A stretch of DNA of 8,048 nucleotides from Acidimicrobiales bacterium (GTDB taxonomy: Bacteria; Actinomycetota; Acidimicrobiia; Acidimicrobiales; JABEUL01): positions 1-8,048 of the forward strand of contig JABEUL010000308.1 of the NCBI GenBank assembly GCA_013044465.1. Reading direction: 5' to 3'. A model generated the notes under the pieces. It had not been told where the DNA came from. It worked only from the letters and a program-made list of their open reading frames with translations, and did no database searches. The position numbers and the translations under genes are program-made. Below are positions 6,413 to 8,048 of this stretch, piece after piece (within the stretch, counting starts at the first letter, position 1; the number at the start of each line of letters is the position of its first letter).

Positions 6413-6562
6413 AAACTCTGGTACTCCGTCTCGATTACTCGAAAGCGGTGAGTTAGCCAGTCCAAAGTTGCACCAGTGAGGCCTTCGGATCTGAATACTC
6501 ATATCTAGGAATCAAATAGAAGATTCCTCGTTACAATTAGGTCCCCCACAAAAATAAACTGG

Positions 6563-6580
6563 TGGGGCACGCATGGGGCA
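6563..6580 (-). promoter_or_regulatory. Left arm-type integrase sites (two TGCCCCA, 11-bp period)
   Basis: TGGGGCA occurs at 6563-6569 and 6574-6580, i.e. TGCCCCA twice on the minus strand, exactly 11 bp apart. The pair mirrors TGCACCA x2 at 6762-6779 in inverted orientation across the tRNA-derived core. Paired, helically phased short repeats flanking the core are the layout of integrase arm-binding sites. Confidence 0.6.
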
Positions 6581-6654
6581 CGACGACCTAATTTGGCAGT
6601 TGCATAAATTGAATAAATGCAGGTGAAAGCTACTGTTAAAATATGAAGCCATCT

Positions 6655-6701
6655 GCACTGATAATGCTGAGGTCGCTGGTTCAAGTCCAGCTAGCCCCAC
6701 C
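6655..6701 (+). other. att core: 3' half of a tRNA-Ile(GAU)-like gene
   Basis: The segment contains an anticodon loop CTGATAA (6658-6664, anticodon GAT 6660-6662), a 3' anticodon stem TGCTG, variable AGGTC, T-stem GCTGG (6675-6679), T-loop TTCAAGT (6680-6686), T-stem CCAGC (6687-6691), acceptor strand TAGCCCC (6692-6698) and discriminator A 6699. The 5' anticodon strand (6653-6657) pairs only 4 of 5, and no D-arm or 5' acceptor strand GGGGCTA lies upstream, so this is a fragment, not a tRNA gene. Integrases commonly target tRNA 3' ends, and the intact integrase lies 98 bp away, so this is the crossover core of the attachment site. Confidence 0.8.
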
Positions 6702-6761
6702 CCCCTTTGACCAGGGAGTATTCTCAAAACTCTATCACATATGTTAGTCAAAAAGCTCACT

Positions 6762-6779
6762 TGCACCACATCTGCACCA
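6762..6779 (+). promoter_or_regulatory. Right arm-type integrase sites (two TGCACCA, 11-bp period)
   Basis: TGCACCACAT occurs twice in direct repeat, with TGCACCA at 6762-6768 and 6773-6779, spaced 11 bp, between the tRNA-like core and the integrase stop codon. Together with the inverted pair at 6563-6580 it gives the consensus TGCMCCA on both sides of the core. Confidence 0.6.
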
Positions 6780-6799
6780 CATAAGAAATCACACACTAA

Positions 6800-7927
6800 T
6801 TAAATTTCAGGACCAGATGATATTTGAGGATCTCTCCATATATTGTGAGATTGAGGGCGAAGACGATCCCCGACAATCTTTGCAGCAGCTTTATCGGTCC
6901 TTGAGGTAACTTGAGCGTAGATACGTAACGTTGTTTGAGGGTTAGCGTGTCCGAGACGTTGCTGAGCTGTTTTAATATCTACACCTTCCTCAACAAGGGT
7001 AGTAGCAGCCGTGTGTTTTAAATCGTGAAAAGTTAGATTTTCCAGACCAACGTCTGTAGTGGCTTTCAACCAAACTCGTCTTCGCCAATTCGAATAATGT
7101 AAGGGCTCACCTGACGGTGAGACGAAAACTAGCGCATCAGGTTTATCTAATACATTTCTTTTAAGAAGGCTATCTTTGAGCATTTCCATTAACCACTCTG
7201 GAAGACTAAGTATTCGTCTGCTTGTGCGTGTCTTTGGTGCTTGTTCAACCATCATGCCATTCAAACCGCGTGTTCGTTGTGAGGTAATTGCAACGGTTTC
7301 GTTCAAGAAATTAAGGGACTTTACCCTGAGTCCCGCAATCTCACCCCAACGCAGTCCCATGACAGCTAAGTAAACCATTGGGCCGTATTCACCCATTGAC
7401 TTGGAAAGGACTTCAAGTTGCTCGTTATCTAAGATGGTAGAGTCACGAGGGAAAAACTCTGGCAACCGGATTGATTGGCAAGGGGAGTGAGAAATTAGTT
7501 CAGTGCTTTCAGCAAAAGAAAAAAGACTCCGAAGACAGGCATATTGGCGTTGTGCCGTTGATGGAGCGGACGTGAGTGACCAATTGTCCACTAGAGTCTG
7601 AACATCACTTTTCGTTATGCTGCCAATTGCCCGATTACCAATTTCTGGCAATATGTGAGTAATCAAGATGCTTTTGTCACGGGCTACAGATCCATCACGC
7701 TTTCTAGGGTCTGACAATAGCCACTTTGAAGCGACTTCAGAGATCTTGATGCTTTGTAAGCGAGGATCAATCCAAGTGCCCGTTCGCAGTGATGTTTCAT
7801 TATAAGCGAGCCAGGCTTTTGCAGAGGCTCGTGAGTCAAAAGTCATTGTTCGTTGTTTCCCGTTTAAATCCCTGTATCTTGCTTCCCAGCGATTTAAATT
7901 TCGTGGTGCTCGTCGTATTGATCCCAT
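6800..7927 (-). CDS. int: Tyrosine site-specific integrase (phage/plasmid type)
   Basis: This integrase catalyses integration and excision of a mobile element at a tRNA 3' end. It has 375 residues, a full-length phage-type integrase. The N-terminal arm-binding-like domain is at ~1-50 (RWEARYRDLNGKQRTMTF), the SAM-like core-binding domain at ~57-145, and the catalytic domain at ~165-350. Visible active-site residues are R193 (GLRWGEIAGL), K232 (PKTRTSRR), H301 in FHDLKH, H327 (RLGHANP) and nucleophile Y337 (LRIYAQV). The second arginine of HxxR is replaced by K304. The start ATG at 7927 gives the typical MGSIRR opening of actinobacterial integrases; the ribosome site is weak (GAAGCG). It lies tail-first beside the tRNA-derived att site at 6563-6779. 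No excisionase gene is visible upstream within the window. The frame is intact and the protein is probably functional. Confidence 0.95.
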   Translation of the reverse strand: MGSIRRAPRNLNRWEARYRDLNGKQRTMTFDSRASAKAWLAYNETSLRTGTWIDPRLQSIKISEVASKWLLSDPRKRDGSVARDKSILITHILPEIGNRAIGSITKSDVQTLVDNWSLTSAPSTAQRQYACLRSLFSFAESTELISHSPCQSIRLPEFFPRDSTILDNEQLEVLSKSMGEYGPMVYLAVMGLRWGEIAGLRVKSLNFLNETVAITSQRTRGLNGMMVEQAPKTRTSRRILSLPEWLMEMLKDSLLKRNVLDKPDALVFVSPSGEPLHYSNWRRRVWLKATTDVGLENLTFHDLKHTAATTLVEEGVDIKTAQQRLGHANPQTTLRIYAQVTSRTDKAAAKIVGDRLRPQSHNIWRDPQISSGPEI

Positions 7928-8048
7928 GGTGTCTACGCTTCAAACACTCTTGGGTTTTGAGACAAATACCACCCACAGAAAAGTCAAAAGATTGGTACAC
8001 TTCAAGATGCCAATCCCCATCCACTAGCTGATTTTGGAGGCTCAACTC
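7928..8048. other. Region upstream of the integrase, no supported gene
   Basis: A minus-strand frame enters from the right edge and overlaps the integrase start (to 7836), but its only start is a TTG at the edge and its sequence (containing LEVYQSFDFSVGGI) matches nothing I know. Integrase promoter elements should lie here; none is clear enough to call. Confidence 0.35.

Noticed and set aside
6627..6701. A full tRNA-Ile gene
   Set aside because: Only the 3' half folds. The bases where the 5' acceptor should be (AAAGCTA) match partly by chance, and there is no D-arm.
6512..6796. Minus-strand 94-residue ORF containing GLAGLEPATSALS
   Set aside because: It is the antisense translation of the tRNA-Ile-like att core and its flanks; this LEPATSALS-type peptide is a well-known artefact of reading tRNA 3' ends on the wrong strand.
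7176..8031. Plus-strand ORFs 7176-7373 and 7789-8031
   Set aside because: They are antisense to the intact integrase or read through its start, with no supporting signal.

Overview
The window reads as an accessory, mobile-DNA-rich stretch of a bacterial genome or plasmid of moderate base composition. The style of the tyrosine integrase (N-terminus beginning MGSIRRAP, followed by a RYRD-x-G-K motif), the tRNA-Ile-type attachment core and the RHS/YD protein layout suggest an actinobacterium of unusually low GC. That is an inference from protein style, not from any marker gene. No housekeeping gene is present.

Layout. Positions 1-517 hold no recognisable gene, only two stop-to-stop reading frames of doubtful meaning. 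From 518 a short membrane-anchored N-terminus begins and is cut off by an apparently complete IS21-family element (about 774-3333). The element carries istA (transposase) and istB (ATPase helper) on the minus strand with a 4-base ATGA overlap, bounded by inverted multi-repeat ends. The right end carries a 46-bp tandem duplication of a two-site module that is present only once on the left. Right of the IS, 3334-4014 encodes YD repeats of an RHS-type surface/toxin-delivery protein. The frame then breaks, and the distal end of an RHS core (GGDPVNASDPMGL) with a hydrophobic Gly/Ala-rich C-terminal domain follows in another frame (4003-4606). A short further tail lies in a third frame (to 4730). 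The RHS gene is therefore a multiply broken remnant.

Directly downstream, three small genes (4717-4920, 4917-5057, 5054-5404) overlap each other by 4 bases, and the first overlaps the RHS tail by 14 bases. They form a tightly coupled cassette whose position is that of immunity/accessory genes behind a polymorphic toxin. The products are a two-helix membrane protein, an unknown 46-residue protein, and a beta-rich protein that resembles PEGA-type domain proteins.

From about 5412 to 6500 the DNA is a graveyard. It holds the last ~38 codons of a second tyrosine recombinase, a ~600-bp stretch without a convincing gene, and a reading frame (6119-6412) interrupted by two stops. At 6563-6779 there is what looks like a complete attP site. 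Its core is identical in form to the 3' half of a tRNA-Ile(GAU) gene (about 6655-6701), flanked in inverted orientation by two pairs of TGCMCCA sites, each pair spaced exactly 11 bp. Next to it on the minus strand lies an intact tyrosine integrase (6800-7927). Two arms around a tRNA fragment, with no 5' half of the tRNA, imply an excised/circular or tandem element rather than a simple integrated end. The last 120 bases contain no gene I can support.
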